DNA of 40,145 nucleotides from Rhodoferax sp. (GCF_025356155.1 NZ_JANXUQ010000055.1:1-40145); one strand, 5' to 3'; positions 7,792 to 13,776 are shown, counted from the stretch's first letter. The notes: generated from the letters alone by a model not told the origin. Program-made: numbers and translations.

Positions 7792-8109
7792 TTAGACGGG
7801 CACGGCGTAGCGGGCGCTGACCTCGTCCAGGCGACGGCGAGCGGCGGCAAGGTTGGTTGTGACGGTGGTGCTGATGCGCACGAAGGCCACGCCCAGCCGC
7901 CAGCGGTTGGTCCCCTCCACCTGCTCAATGAAGCCGGTGGGGGCCAGTGCAGGCAGGTTGACGCTTACCCAGCTGGGCGATACGTCCAGGCCCTTGGCAA
8001 TCTCACCAGGTGCCAGGCCGAGCAGCTCGTGGCCCGCCAGCAGGCGGAACAGGTCGCAGGTCTTGCGGATGGGCTCGGCCAGCTTGTATTGGGTGTCTGT
8101 GGTAGCCAT
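7792..8109 (-). CDS. IclR-type winged-helix DNA-binding protein
   Basis: This 105-residue protein has a helix-turn-helix that reads GLAPGEIAKGLDVSPSWVSV with LPALAPTGFIEQVEG and NRWRLG as the wing, the pattern of the IclR N-terminal domain. There is no effector-binding domain, so it is a stand-alone winged helix. It is placed between two other regulators or unknown genes in the early leftward operon and is separated from its upstream neighbour by 2 bases. A role in controlling early transcription is inferred from position only. Confidence 0.75.
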   Translation of the reverse strand: MATTDTQYKLAEPIRKTCDLFRLLAGHELLGLAPGEIAKGLDVSPSWVSVNLPALAPTGFIEQVEGTNRWRLGVAFVRISTTVTTNLAAARRRLDEVSARYAVPV

Positions 8110-8111
8110 GC

Positions 8112-8582
8112 TTAGAACTCCAGTTCGGGGTTGGCAAATTGGCCGACGTTGGCGTGGTGCCAGGCCACCTGCTGCAGGTGCCTTGTCAGCGCGGCCAGGG
8201 TCTCGCTGGCATCGGCCTTGTGCGGTGCGTTGTAGTAGTCGGCCAGCATCTGCAGGGCCGCACCAAACCCGGTGTTCAGCTCCACCAGGTCTCCCTGTGT
8301 TACAGACCGCCCGCTAGGGATGCTGATGACGACCTTGCCCGCGCTTGCTGCTGCCCACTCGCTAGCGAAATGGCAGCCGCATGCATGCTCATAGGCGGGC
8401 AGAAGGATGAACGGCAGCCTGCCAGTTGACAGCCACTTGTATAAGCTGTCATGCGTCACGCCCATTAGGTCCGCAATGCGCTCAATAGAGAGGTTCTTTT
8501 TCTCCTGTGCATATTCCTTGCACAGGCGCAATGCATCAATGGCGCTGTTGGGCCGTACCAGTTTCCAATTGCGGCGGCTCAT
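8112..8582 (-). CDS. HTH-containing phage regulator, unknown
   Basis: The 156-residue product starts MSRRNWKLVRPNSAID and contains LSIERIADLMGVTHDSLYKW, a good helix-turn-helix, followed by a sheet-like segment (LPFILLPAYEHACGCHFASEW) and a C-terminal helical part. ATG at 8580-8582 is chosen because GAGGGAG lies 8 bases upstream; an in-frame extension to 8678 lacks such a site. The start codon sits in a perfect inverted repeat (8561-8589), which may control translation. I do not recognise the family beyond similar position in BcepMu-like early regions. Confidence 0.7.
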   Translation of the reverse strand: MSRRNWKLVRPNSAIDALRLCKEYAQEKKNLSIERIADLMGVTHDSLYKWLSTGRLPFILLPAYEHACGCHFASEWAAASAGKVVISIPSGRSVTQGDLVELNTGFGAALQMLADYYNAPHKADASETLAALTRHLQQVAWHHANVGQFANPELEF

Positions 8583-8589
8583 TGGAAAC
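8561..8589 (-). promoter_or_regulatory. inverted repeat over the start codon of the 156-residue HTH gene
   Basis: On the minus strand the arms GTTTCCAAT and ATTGGAAAC (9+9, perfect, 11-base spacer) bracket the first codons; the A and T of the start ATG are the end of the first arm. In mRNA this would form a hairpin that ties up the start codon while leaving the GAGGGAG site free. As DNA it could instead be a repressor site. Confidence 0.5.
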
Positions 8590-8623
8590 ACTCCCTCAAC
8601 TGGGCTTCCAAACAAATTCCGGG

Positions 8624-8639
8624 TTTCGCCATGGGGAAA
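8624..8639. promoter_or_regulatory. 16-bp near-perfect palindrome, possible operator
   Basis: The sequence TTTCGCCATGGGGAAA is symmetric except for one base pair and lies 41 bases upstream of the 156-residue HTH gene. Its half CCATGGGGAAA recurs exactly at 10570-10580, inside the rightward gene after the repressor. Two such sites flanking the regulatory region could be operators, but they could also be chance; no promoter elements are clear. Confidence 0.3.
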
Positions 8640-8667
8640 TGGCTTTTGCGGTGGCAAAGTTGGGCCT

Positions 8668-9237
8668 TCATTCCTCAACCTTTGGAGACATCAATGAGTG
8701 ACCGTGAACCAATCCTGGTGCTGGTGCAGCAACTGGCAGATGAGGTGCAGCGCCTTCAGATGGCTCAGACAGTGCAGCGCGCTGCGTTTGTAGTACTGGC
8801 GCGTCACCTAGCTGCGCAAGGTCTGGCAAGGCCTGACACGTTGGCAAAGGACCTTCGGATGATGGGCGAGGCACAGCCAGAAGCAGAGTGGCGATCTGGT
8901 CTTGAAGAGCTTGCAGCCGCGCTTGAACTGGTGCTTGCGCCGCCATCAAAAGATCGGACACGATCTGTGCGTCAGCCTCAGTGAGGGATGGACCTGATTG
9001 CACCCAGGCACCACCAATCACCTCAGAATCCGAACTAAAACCATGCTCCACTCTTGCGCCAGGCCCAATACCCTGAAGGATGTTGCCCAGCCACAGCGTC
9101 ATTTGCTCAGTCATCCGGTCGGCTATCCAGCCCGCTTCAATGACGATCTCGCCATAACTGGTGTTGATGATGAAGCCCCGCGCCATGTCAGGCACCTGCT
9201 TGGCCAGGGCATAGCTGATGGTCTGGTGGTCGTTCAT
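8668..9237 (-). CDS. phage early-region protein, unknown
   Basis: The 189-residue frame starts at an ATG that overlaps the stop of the gp16-family gene as ATGA (9234-9237). The first 75 residues (MNDHQTISYALAKQVPDMAR, GFIINTSYGEIVIEAGW, MTEQMTLWLGNILQGIG) look like a folded domain; residues 95-125 are helical, and the last 65 are proline/alanine-rich. I recognise no family. Its 3' half is overlapped completely by a rightward frame (8694-8984) that also looks coding, so the C-terminal part of this protein is uncertain. Confidence 0.65.
   Translation of the reverse strand: MNDHQTISYALAKQVPDMARGFIINTSYGEIVIEAGWIADRMTEQMTLWLGNILQGIGPGARVEHGFSSDSEVIGGAWVQSGPSLTEADAQIVSDLLMAAQAPVQARLQALQDQIATLLLAVPRPSSEGPLPTCQALPDLAQLGDAPVLQTQRAALSEPSEGAAPHLPVAAPAPGLVHGHSLMSPKVEE
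8694..8984 (+). CDS. possible antisense-overlapping small helical protein
   Basis: A 96-residue frame begins at an ATG preceded by TTTGGAGA 6 bases upstream. The product is strongly helical with regular hydrophobic spacing (EPILVLVQQLADEVQRLQMA, VLARHLAAQGLA, GLEELAAALELVLA) and reads like a real protein. It lies wholly antisense to the unknown early gene at 8668-9237. One of the two may be a shadow; base composition by codon position does not settle it by eye. No family recognised. Confidence 0.4.
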   Translation: MSDREPILVLVQQLADEVQRLQMAQTVQRAAFVVLARHLAAQGLARPDTLAKDLRMMGEAQPEAEWRSGLEELAAALELVLAPPSKDRTRSVRQPQ

Positions 9238-9494
9238 GCCGCAGCTCCGGCCAGGCTGGCGGCACCTCGGGCACCTGGCGACACGCGTCCGGGTCGGGTG
9301 GTTATCACACCTGCCTTGATGCCCAACTTGACAGCAATGTTGTGGCTCATGCCACGGTGGCACTTCTTGCGCCCGGCCAGAATCTCGTACACCAGGCTCT
9401 GGTTGCATCCGTTCTCACGGCACCACTGGCTGACCGAAATGCCTTGGAATTGGAGCCAAGCCTTGGCCTCGGCGGGTGTGCGTATTTTTTTCAT
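9234..9494 (-). CDS. BcepMu gp16-family DNA-binding protein
   Basis: The 86-residue product reads KKIRTPAEAKAWLQFQGISV, then SQWCRENGCNQSLVYEILAG and HNIAVKLGIKAG, the signature of the phage-associated BcepMu gp16 family (TIGR04111 as I recall it). It is a small HTH protein standing first in the leftward early operon, the place that Ner or Cro-like regulators hold in Mu-like phages; negative control of early or repressor promoters is a reasonable inference. ATG at 9492-9494 gives the expected N-terminus; the upstream extension to 9521 has no ribosome-binding site. No strong Shine-Dalgarno is visible before 9494 either. Confidence 0.85.
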   Translation of the reverse strand: MKKIRTPAEAKAWLQFQGISVSQWCRENGCNQSLVYEILAGRKKCHRGMSHNIAVKLGIKAGVITTRPGRVSPGARGAASLAGAAA

Positions 9495-9502
9495 ACTAAG
9501 AT

Positions 9503-9518
9503 GTGTAATTAGGTGTAA
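9503..9518. promoter_or_regulatory. GTGTAA direct repeat upstream of the gp16-family gene
   Basis: Two copies of GTGTAA are spaced exactly 10 bases apart (9503-9508 and 9513-9518), one helical turn, in the short gap between the start of the leftward early operon (9494) and a rightward small gene (9536). A related but diverged GGTGTGAATTATG lies at 9899-9911 before the repressor gene. These could be repressor contact sites. No convincing -35/-10 pair could be fixed. Confidence 0.35.
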
Positions 9519-9535
9519 CAAAACCAGGGGGATAT

Positions 9536-9721
9536 ATGGAATCAGTGAGCGACAAGCGGCTTGGCCGCGCTGTGGAGTTGGCTGCCGCGTTCGTTGCCAA
9601 CGGCGACATCAGGCTGCAGAGCAGCACCCGTGTCGAGAGCCAAGGCGTGGTCATGCTGGGCGAGTTGATCGAGACCCTGTACGCCAAGCTCGGTGAGGTG
9701 GAGCAGAAAGTCCTGCTCTAA
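9536..9721 (+). CDS. 61-residue phage protein, unknown
   Basis: A rightward frame starts at ATG with AGGGGG 5 bases upstream. The product (SVSDKRLGRAVELAAAFVAN, VVMLGELIETLYAKLGEVEQ) is mostly helical and soluble, with codon use like the neighbouring genes. It overlaps a leftward frame of 103 codons (9542-9853) antisense. Its start is divergent from the gp16-family gene, 42 bases away, so a shared control region with the GTGTAA repeats lies between them. No family recognised. Confidence 0.5.
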   Translation: MESVSDKRLGRAVELAAAFVANGDIRLQSSTRVESQGVVMLGELIETLYAKLGEVEQKVLL

Positions 9722-9853
9722 AACCTTTGGCACGTAGAACTGCATCCCGCCCAGGCGCGTGCCGACGGTTTCAGCCGCTCCTGCACCTGCAACTTCAGCC
9801 ACAGTGAGAAGCAAGGTTTGCCATGGATGCAAGGGCTGAATTTGAGTGGTCAT
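9542..9853 (-). CDS. possible small phage protein with Mor-like segment
   Basis: A leftward 103-codon frame starts at ATG with GGAGG 8 bases upstream. Its N-terminal 45 residues, ending AETVGTRLGGMQFYVPKV, resemble the part of Mor proteins just before their HTH (compare GGMNFYLNKG in the mor gene of this prophage). The remaining 58 codons carry no HTH and overlap the rightward 61-residue gene antisense. It may be a remnant of a Mor-like or related regulator, or a short real gene; I cannot decide. Confidence 0.35.
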   Translation of the reverse strand: MTTQIQPLHPWQTLLLTVAEVAGAGAAETVGTRLGGMQFYVPKVLEQDFLLHLTELGVQGLDQLAQHDHALALDTGAALQPDVAVGNERGSQLHSAAKPLVAH

Positions 9854-9955
9854 TTTTTTGGCCTCCGATAGTGCGGTTAGGTTTGTTTAATTTCGCCTTG
9901 GTGTGAATTATGTATAGTTTTTTGTGCATTTGCAATGCAATTTGAATACTTTTTT

Positions 9956-10387
9956 ATGCAAACATGTGAACGCATCAAATCCGAGCGAAAGCGTCTTGGT
10001 TACAGCCAGACTGAATTTGCCGATATTGCGCATGCGACCAGGGGTACCGTTTCCAATTGGGAGAGCGGCGTTGGTAGCCCTGACGTTGTGGCTCTAGGTG
10101 CACTGGCCAATGTCGGCCTAGATGTGCTTTATGTCGTCACAGGCGACCGCAGTTTTGAGCCGCCCAAGAAGCTCACATCCGAAGAAGAAACGATGCTGGA
10201 GTACTTCAGCCAGGCAGACAAGGAAGCGCGCAAGGCTGCACTTCGGGCGCTGCTGGTGGCCGCCTCATCTGTAGCCGGGCGCGCAGCCAAAGAAGCTGCG
10301 CCACCAGGCTCTCGAATACAAACCATCAGTGCCCCTGTATCAGGGGTTGTCGCAGGTGGCAGGGTGGTCATAAAAAACAACAAATAG
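9956..10387 (+). CDS. XRE-family prophage repressor
   Basis: The 143-residue product has a clear Cro/cI-type helix-turn-helix near its N-terminus (ERIKSERKRLGYSQTEFADI, HATRGTVSNWESG). It points away from the leftward early operon, the usual place of the lysogeny repressor. A helical middle (LTSEEETMLEYFSQADKEAR) is followed by a C-terminal tail IQTISAPVSGVVAGGRVVIK. No LexA-like protease domain is present, so control by RecA cleavage is unlikely. A second in-frame ATG at 9935 exists; 9956 fits the family's usual N-terminus. Neither start has a good ribosome-binding site, so the mRNA may be leaderless or weakly translated. Confidence 0.8.
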   Translation: MQTCERIKSERKRLGYSQTEFADIAHATRGTVSNWESGVGSPDVVALGALANVGLDVLYVVTGDRSFEPPKKLTSEEETMLEYFSQADKEARKAALRALLVAASSVAGRAAKEAAPPGSRIQTISAPVSGVVAGGRVVIKNNK

Positions 10388-10410
10388 CACCACCACCAAG
10401 GGAGTAAAAA

Positions 10411-10782
10411 ATCAAAACGCAAACGGTCATTCAAACCATCAACGCCCCAGTCAGCGGCACCGTGGCGGCAGGCGACGTTACCTTTAGAAACACGGTCAAC
10501 GGGCAGACGGCGCACACCATTCACAACTACGGCCCAGTTTTTCTGGTACGCGGTACACCATTGATTCCCCCATGGGGAAAGCACGAAAGGCGTGCCAGGT
10601 CACGCCCTCCCACAGAGATCGACCAGCGCAGCCTATTGCAGATGATGGAGCGCCTCACGGATCACTCCCAGGTTTTGGAATTCATGGAGCGTGAGTACGG
10701 CACGCGCACGGTCTTGGAGCTGGAGTCAAACCAATTACATCAACTGCGCTGGTATGTTGAAGTGCTGCTTCGAAGGAGTTAA
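10411..10782 (+). CDS. unknown protein with apparent ATC start, repressor-tail-like motif
   Basis: The frame opens after a TAA at 10405-10407 and has no ATG, GTG or TTG until GTG 10462, yet an AAGGGAG (10398-10404) stands 6 bases before ATC at 10411-10413, the correct spacing for initiation there. Starting at ATC the protein (123 residues) begins KTQTVIQTINAPVSGTVAAG, nearly the same as the repressor's C-terminal tail (IQTISAPVSGVVAGG); a start at 10462 would cut that motif in two. The C-terminal half is helical (LLQMMERLTDHSQVLEFMER). It ends 3 bases before the next ATG. ATC initiation or a start-codon mutation/sequencing error are both possible. Function unknown. Confidence 0.6.
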   Translation: MKTQTVIQTINAPVSGTVAAGDVTFRNTVNGQTAHTIHNYGPVFLVRGTPLIPPWGKHERRARSRPPTEIDQRSLLQMMERLTDHSQVLEFMEREYGTRTVLELESNQLHQLRWYVEVLLRRS

Positions 10783-10785
10783 GGC

Positions 10786-11346
10786 ATGAAAAAATCTATC
10801 TCACCAAATCTGATTTCCGTTGGAGCAGCCATGCTGGCGGTGCTCTGCGTGCCTGCATGGGCTATCAACAAATGCACCTTGGCTGATGGCAAAGTGGTGT
10901 TCCAAGATGCCTCTTGCAACAACAGCAGCACAACCGAGATACTTAACGTGCGGCCTGCCTCTGGTCGTACAGCATCGCCGCCCCCAACGGTTGCGGCCGA
11001 TGGCGACGGCGCAACTATTCCCAAGGTGCAAACTGAAGCACAGCGGATAGAAGCCCGCGTTAAAGAGCTACAACGCGATCGCAACAAGCAAAACTACGAA
11101 CTGGTAGTCGTGCCCGGAGCCTACGGCGCCATTGCCAAGCAAAGGAAGCAATGCGACGCTGATCTGGCGGCACTGCAAGAGAAAAAAGGCCTGGCAAAAA
11201 ACAACCTGGCCGGCGCGACGTGGGAGGGCTCTATCTCATCTGAAATGAATGCCGTGTCGCTCCGTTGTGACACCAAGGCGCGTGAACTCAAAGAAGAACT
11301 CGATGTGGCTAAAAGAGAGTGCAAGGAACTAGGCGGCTGCAAATAG
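10786..11346 (+). CDS. secreted DUF4124-like protein with coiled coil
   Basis: The 186-residue product has an N-terminal signal peptide (KKSISPNLISVGAAMLAVLC, cleavage after AWA near residue 25), then NKCTLADGKVVFQDASC, which is the DUF4124 pattern (a short beta domain with two cysteines found in periplasmic proteins). Residues about 85-180 form a charged coiled coil with two more cysteine pairs. It is therefore probably periplasmic. DUF4124 proteins are usually host genes, so this may be lysogenic-conversion cargo. The stop of the previous gene is 3 bases upstream, so the pair is probably one transcript. Confidence 0.7.
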   Translation: MKKSISPNLISVGAAMLAVLCVPAWAINKCTLADGKVVFQDASCNNSSTTEILNVRPASGRTASPPPTVAADGDGATIPKVQTEAQRIEARVKELQRDRNKQNYELVVVPGAYGAIAKQRKQCDADLAALQEKKGLAKNNLAGATWEGSISSEMNAVSLRCDTKARELKEELDVAKRECKELGGCK

Positions 11347-11355
11347 AGCTTAAGC

Positions 11356-11547
11356 ATGAATACAAAGAAATCCTCTCCCAATTCAAACTCCTCGCCTGCG
11401 CCAGCAAAAAAATCTGTCGCCGCCCGCAGTATTCGTACAACCGATGGCAAGAAAATATTTCCTGCTAATGAGGGGAGGGAAACCAGCATCACTACCTACT
11501 TCACTCCACCGCCTGCACCACGATCGCCACCGAAGTCCCAAAAATAA
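11356..11547 (+). CDS. 63-residue proline/serine-rich peptide, unknown
   Basis: The frame starts 9 bases after the DUF4124 gene and encodes a basic, low-complexity peptide (NTKKSSPNSNSSPAPAKKS) with a central GKKIFPANEG and a C-terminal PPPAPRSPPKSQK tail. It is presumably intrinsically disordered. The Shine-Dalgarno is weak. Its proline-rich tail resembles that of the next peptide. Function unknown. Confidence 0.5.
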   Translation: MNTKKSSPNSNSSPAPAKKSVAARSIRTTDGKKIFPANEGRETSITTYFTPPPAPRSPPKSQK

Positions 11548-11578
11548 CCAATCCCATTCAAAACCACTGAAAGAGAAT

Positions 11579-11746
11579 ATGAGCGACAACAAAAAATCAC
11601 CCACACCTGCTCCGCAGCAACCGCCACAGCCCCCATCTCAAGGAGAGTTGGCGAAGTCACACAGCTATGGTGAACGCGATAACGGGATCGTCAATTTCAA
11701 TCCAGCACCGCCAGCGCCACCCCCACCTGCGAAGCAAGGTAAATAG
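11579..11746 (+). CDS. 55-residue proline-rich peptide, unknown
   Basis: This frame begins with ATG preceded by GAAAGAGA and encodes SDNKKSPTPAPQQPPQPPSQ, then a non-repetitive core GELAKSHSYGERDNGIVNFN and a PPAPPPPAKQGK tail. A conserved-looking core between polyproline arms, as opposed to uniform low complexity, suggests a real peptide that may serve as a binding partner for the downstream membrane protein. That partnership is inference from adjacency (44-base gap). Confidence 0.5.
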   Translation: MSDNKKSPTPAPQQPPQPPSQGELAKSHSYGERDNGIVNFNPAPPAPPPPAKQGK

Positions 11747-11790
11747 CTGGGTTCCTTGCGACCAAAACCACCGCATAGGACAATGCGCGC

Positions 11791-12324
11791 ATGAATTCTG
11801 AAACTCAAACGGTGACTGCTGGATCCGATGACCAATGGCATTGGATTTGGGAGAAGCGTTGCGCTGCGCTTCATCTGGCCTACGTGACCTATCGTTACCA
11901 TCGCCGACGTCAGCGTTTTTTTGACCTATTGGACAAGGGGACCAAGTCTGCAACAGTTCTGCTAGGTGCCTCACTATTGGGACAGTCCATAAAGGACCAC
12001 TTGCCATTGGTGGCATCTGCGATTTCGGGGCTTGGCCTCTTTGCTCTGGTCTTCGGATACAGCGACCGCAAACAGGCGCACAAAGAATTGGCTGAAATGG
12101 CGATCAAACTTGCTGGCGACATTGAACGCACAGTGGTTGGCGAGATTACCGAGACGGCAGTTGGCAGGTGGGCTTTGGAGCAATCAGCTATCAATGCAAA
12201 GGAACCCCCGCCACTCAAAACGTTGGTGATCATTTGTGAACATGAACAGGCACTTTCGGTCGGTCAGAAGGACCACGTTCCACAACCAAATTGGATGCGC
12301 CGTTTCGTCGCAGATTTCTTCTAG
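11791..12324 (+). CDS. two-TM SLATT-like membrane protein
   Basis: The 177-residue product has an N-terminal helix rich in Y, H and R (YVTYRYHRRRQRFFDLLDKG), two closely spaced hydrophobic segments at about 52-68 and 71-90, and a cytoplasmic C-terminal helix region (HKELAEMAIKLAGDIERTVV, LEQSAINAKEPP, ICEHEQ). That architecture resembles SLATT proteins (SMODS/SLOG-associating two-TM effectors), which are thought to form pores in defence systems. Assignment is by topology and general wording, not by a diagnostic motif. It is the last gene of the rightward accessory run after the repressor, the place where superinfection-exclusion or abortive-infection genes are often carried. Confidence 0.6.
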   Translation: MNSETQTVTAGSDDQWHWIWEKRCAALHLAYVTYRYHRRRQRFFDLLDKGTKSATVLLGASLLGQSIKDHLPLVASAISGLGLFALVFGYSDRKQAHKELAEMAIKLAGDIERTVVGEITETAVGRWALEQSAINAKEPPPLKTLVIICEHEQALSVGQKDHVPQPNWMRRFVADFF

Positions 12325-12339
12325 TCGCTGGCACTTTAT

Positions 12340-13116
12340 TCAATAGTTGGTGATCAGCAACTCCCCCACCGCCTGATTTTTGTTCGCACCGACCGAGTAT
12401 CGGGTTTTCACCTTCTCAAGGTTGAAGTTGCCAAACACCTCGCGCACGCCCGGGGTGTCGTTCAGGCTCAGAATGAACTTGCCTTTTATCTTTGCCAGCA
12501 TTGCGGCCAGCGTTGTAAAGTCGGCGCGACTGAACAGGTCTTTACCGTAGTCGTTCTCGCAACCCCAGTATGGCGGGTCCACGTAGAAGAGCGTGCTAGG
12601 CTTGTCGAAGCGGCCAATGATGTCCTGGTATGGCTTGCTCTCAACAAACACCCTGGAGAGTCGCAAATGGGCCTCGCTCAAGTCTTCTTCCAAGCGCAGC
12701 AGGTTCAGCCTTGATGGCTGCGACGCAGCTATGCCAAAAGTGGGCGAACGCACTTTGGCACCAAATGCACTCTTGCTCAAGTAGTAGAAGCGCGCTGATC
12801 GTTGTATATCGGTCAGCGTGTCGGCCGGGGTCGCCATGAAGCGGTCGAACTCGTCGCGGGCGACCAACATCCAGCGGAACTGCTCCACCAGTGCGGGCAA
12901 GTGATGTTTGACACAACGGTAAAGAGTGACTAGCTCGCCATTAATGTCGTTGATGATTTCCACCTTGCTCTCGGGCTTCTTGAAGAGCACCCAGGCCGCG
13001 CCTGCAAACACCTCGCAATAGGCGGTGTGCGCAGGCATGCGGTCAATGATCTGGTCAGCCAGGCGGCTTTTGCCTCCCAACCAGGCGAGCGGGCTCTTGC
13101 GTTGCGTTGTCGTCAT
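12340..13116 (-). CDS. DNA adenine methyltransferase, D12 class
   Basis: The 258-residue enzyme should transfer a methyl group from S-adenosylmethionine to the N6 of adenine. The D12-class signs are PLAWLGGKSRLADQI near the N-terminus, the SAM-binding motif EVFAGAAWVLF at 35-45, and DPPY at 180-183. No partner restriction endonuclease is near, so it is an orphan phage methylase, probably protecting phage DNA. It takes the place of mom in Mu: its start lies inside the com gene, with a 62-base overlap (13055-13116), suggesting translational control by Com. Confidence 0.9.
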   Translation of the reverse strand: MTTTQRKSPLAWLGGKSRLADQIIDRMPAHTAYCEVFAGAAWVLFKKPESKVEIINDINGELVTLYRCVKHHLPALVEQFRWMLVARDEFDRFMATPADTLTDIQRSARFYYLSKSAFGAKVRSPTFGIAASQPSRLNLLRLEEDLSEAHLRLSRVFVESKPYQDIIGRFDKPSTLFYVDPPYWGCENDYGKDLFSRADFTTLAAMLAKIKGKFILSLNDTPGVREVFGNFNLEKVKTRYSVGANKNQAVGELLITNY

Positions 13117-13288
13117 CCATCAGTCCTAAGGTTGATGGCGCTCGACGGCGCGCAAGTGGGGGGCTCTTGTCCATGGGGACGGCCCTCAGATCGTTGAGCA
13201 CCCCACAGCGGGAGCACTTGATTTGAAGTCGCACAAACTCAGCCATGGCCAGCTTGCGCTGGCACTGGCCGCATCGAATCTCTTGCAT
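13055..13288 (-). CDS. com: Com-family zinc-finger translational regulator
   Basis: The 77-residue product starts MQEIRCGQCQRKLAMAEF and continues with QIKCSRCGVLN, giving C6, C9, C25 and C28 in the spacing of the Com zinc finger. In Mu, Com binds mom mRNA and opens its start region for translation. Here the com frame overlaps the start of an adenine methyltransferase gene by 62 bases. ATG at 13286-13288 is chosen (GGGGA 7 bases upstream); an in-frame TTG at 13342 would add an unlikely extension. The C-terminal 40 residues are basic and probably disordered. Confidence 0.85.
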   Translation of the reverse strand: MQEIRCGQCQRKLAMAEFVRLQIKCSRCGVLNDLRAVPMDKSPPLARRRAPSTLGLMDDDNATQEPARLVGRQKPPG

Positions 13289-13393
13289 GTCGGCATCCCC
13301 GATAATGCCCTGGCCTGTACAGGTGGCAGGGTCTTCGGTCAATGTCGTGCGCGATCACGGCGGAGGCGGGTGACCAAGGTGTTAGCGCACCTC

Positions 13394-13419
13394 GGGCATT
13401 CGCCCTGTCTTTTTTTTTT
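13394..13419 (+). terminator. possible weak intrinsic terminator
   Basis: GGGC-ATTC-GCCC (4-bp stem, 13394-13405) is followed by TGTC and a run of ten T (13410-13419) on the plus strand. The stem is short, but the T run is the longest in the window. It would stop rightward transcripts from the repressor/accessory run before the late operon. The gene-free stretch 13289-13425 holds nothing else I can identify. Confidence 0.35.
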
Positions 13420-13425
13420 GGCTAT

Positions 13426-13776
13426 TCAGCCGCTGATCTGGATCTGCTCATCCACCTTCTGAATGATCCGCTCCAGTGCATCTGCCGTCTTCCGCTGCAT
13501 CACAAAAGCCACCACAGGCGTGTCTGGATTCTTGGCGTTTTCGATCTGGTGGGGTGTCCACTCACAAAAGTTACCGAATTCTGGTCGAGGCTGACCTGGC
13601 TGCACCAGTTGCACAGATGTGACACCAAATTGCAAGCCATTGGCATCAAACACCGCCAGGTTGACCATGGTGTCCGAATGCACATGCGAAATGATGGCCG
13701 CACGCGCAACGATGGCAGTCTGCGCGGTTGCTGGAGCTGCATAGAACAAGATTGGGCGACCGAGGGATGGGTTCAT
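13426..13776 (-). CDS. conserved-looking phage protein, unknown
   Basis: The 116-residue product reads NPSLGRPILFYAAPATAQTA, then IVARAAIISHVHSDTMVNLA and VFDANGLQFGVTSVQLVQPG, beta-rich and similar to small proteins that stand upstream of lysis genes in Mu-like phages (possibly SH3-like). ATG at 13774-13776 has GGAAG a few bases upstream; the longer frame to 13848 is less well supported. It runs leftward towards com and is divergent from the endolysin gene, so its promoter must share the gap with the late promoter. Function unknown. Confidence 0.6.
   Translation of the reverse strand: MNPSLGRPILFYAAPATAQTAIVARAAIISHVHSDTMVNLAVFDANGLQFGVTSVQLVQPGQPRPEFGNFCEWTPHQIENAKNPDTPVVAFVMQRKTADALERIIQKVDEQIQISG

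Noticed and set aside
10565..10580. Second operator copy CCATGGGGAAA as a firm regulatory site
   Set aside because: It lies inside a coding region and matches the site at 8629-8639 over only 11 bases; kept as a note in that entry and not called separately.
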